Shown piece by piece: positions 63,711 through 64,000 of a DNA stretch of 64,000 nt. Position 1 is the stretch's first letter. The number at the start of each line of letters is the position of its first letter. The notes beneath the pieces are model-generated. The model searched no databases and had not been told where the DNA came from. It worked only from the letters and a program-made list of their open reading frames with translations. The stretch spans positions 1-64,000 of the forward strand of contig CAXTKQ010000005.1 in NCBI GenBank assembly GCA_964244955.1. The letters run 5' to 3'. The translations under genes were made by a program, and so were the position numbers. This stretch comes from Mucilaginibacter_A sp964244955. Its GTDB lineage: Bacteria; Bacteroidota; Bacteroidia; Sphingobacteriales; Sphingobacteriaceae.

Positions 63711-64000
63711 ATGATGCCAAAACTGGTTGTAATGCTTCGGGTAAAAGACGGAATATTCTTCGTGCACGAGTGGCTGGAAAACGTCGGGAAATTGGTGGAT
63801 GAGATTGTCGTGGTGGATAATGGCTCGACCGATGGTACTTTTGAAGTTTTAAAAGCGCACCCAAAAGTGGCGGATATTGTACAAACAGAAGGCTTTAACG
63901 AAGGGCGCGACAAAAACTTAGTGTATGCCATGGCCCGGAAAAGAAACCCGGACTGGTGTTTATGGATTGATGTAGACGAGGTTTTTGAACCCGAACTTAC
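63711..64000 (+). CDS. GT2-family glycosyltransferase (partial, runs off the window)
   Basis: From the ATG at 63711 the frame is open to the window end (~96 codons). It encodes LVVMLRVKDGIFFVHEWLENVGKLVDEIVVVDNGSTDG, then FNEGRDKNL and LWIDVDEVFEPEL, the D-N-G-S-T-D-G and D-V-D-E motifs of GT2 proteins of the family that starts with an MLRVKDG-type strand. It follows the flippase by 51 bases in the same direction and is likely part of the second export operon. The C-terminal domain is not visible. Confidence 0.82.
   Translation, partial: MMPKLVVMLRVKDGIFFVHEWLENVGKLVDEIVVVDNGSTDGTFEVLKAHPKVADIVQTEGFNEGRDKNLVYAMARKRNPDWCLWIDVDEVFEPEL

Noticed and set aside
1..64000. tRNA, rRNA, prophage or insertion sequences
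   Set aside because: I looked for conserved rRNA or tRNA segments and transposase/integrase motifs and saw none.

Overview
The window looks like chromosomal DNA of a Bacteroidota bacterium, most likely Sphingobacteriaceae (Mucilaginibacter/Pedobacter type). The grounds are moderate-to-low GC, weak Shine-Dalgarno sequences, promoter boxes of the TTG / TAnnTTTG type, secreted GH20 and M14 enzymes, a DUF2807-like protein and Bacteroidota-style Wza/Wzc pairs. The genus is inferred. Four 10-N scaffold gaps (19817-19826, 24283-24292, 25401-25410, 62404-62413) each fall inside a gene.

Layout. (1) 1-9203, plus strand: two tandem M14-like metallopeptidases (the first cut by the window edge), a GH20 beta-N-acetylhexosaminidase, an ABC ATPase / permease / YtrA-type GntR operon with a likely operator, a DUF2807-like exported protein, a small membrane protein and MobA. 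(2) 9245-53892, minus strand, about 45 kb: one large surface-polysaccharide locus. Read in the direction of transcription it starts with a Wza-like lipoprotein and a Wzc-like tyrosine kinase. An ABC-2 permease (Wzm) follows, then two Wzt-type ATPases far apart, about 26 glycosyltransferases (GT2, GT4, GT11, GT25, GT47, GT61 and a GT23/FUT8-like protein), five O-acetyl/acyltransferases, a Wzy-like polymerase, colanic-acid-like WcaF, WcaI and WcaJ proteins, and finally gmd and fcl for GDP-L-fucose. (3) 54363-57443, minus: a large secreted protein. (4) 58045-64000, plus: an OmpA-like protein, a second Wza/Wzc pair, a Wzx-like flippase and the start of another GT2.

How the genes work together: gmd and fcl make GDP-fucose, which at least two fucosyltransferase-like enzymes could use. 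WcaJ would load the first sugar on undecaprenyl phosphate and the glycosyltransferases extend it. Export could go through Wzm/Wzt (ABC route) and/or Wzx/Wzy with Wza/Wzc. Having parts of both routes, plus paired paralogues, suggests two glycan clusters fused or duplicated in one locus.

The strongest unexplained signal is a dispersed 12-mer, TAAAAGAAGCAT. By hand I count 23 exact copies and about 14 one-mismatch copies on both strands, where about 0.02 exact copies would be expected by chance. It lies in nearly every sizeable intergenic gap, often as inverted pairs, and also inside genes. Many copies carry a conserved AT-tract-plus-G left flank, giving a ~27-bp element. Distribution and architecture resemble DNA-uptake sequences or REP-like elements; I know of no description of this one.
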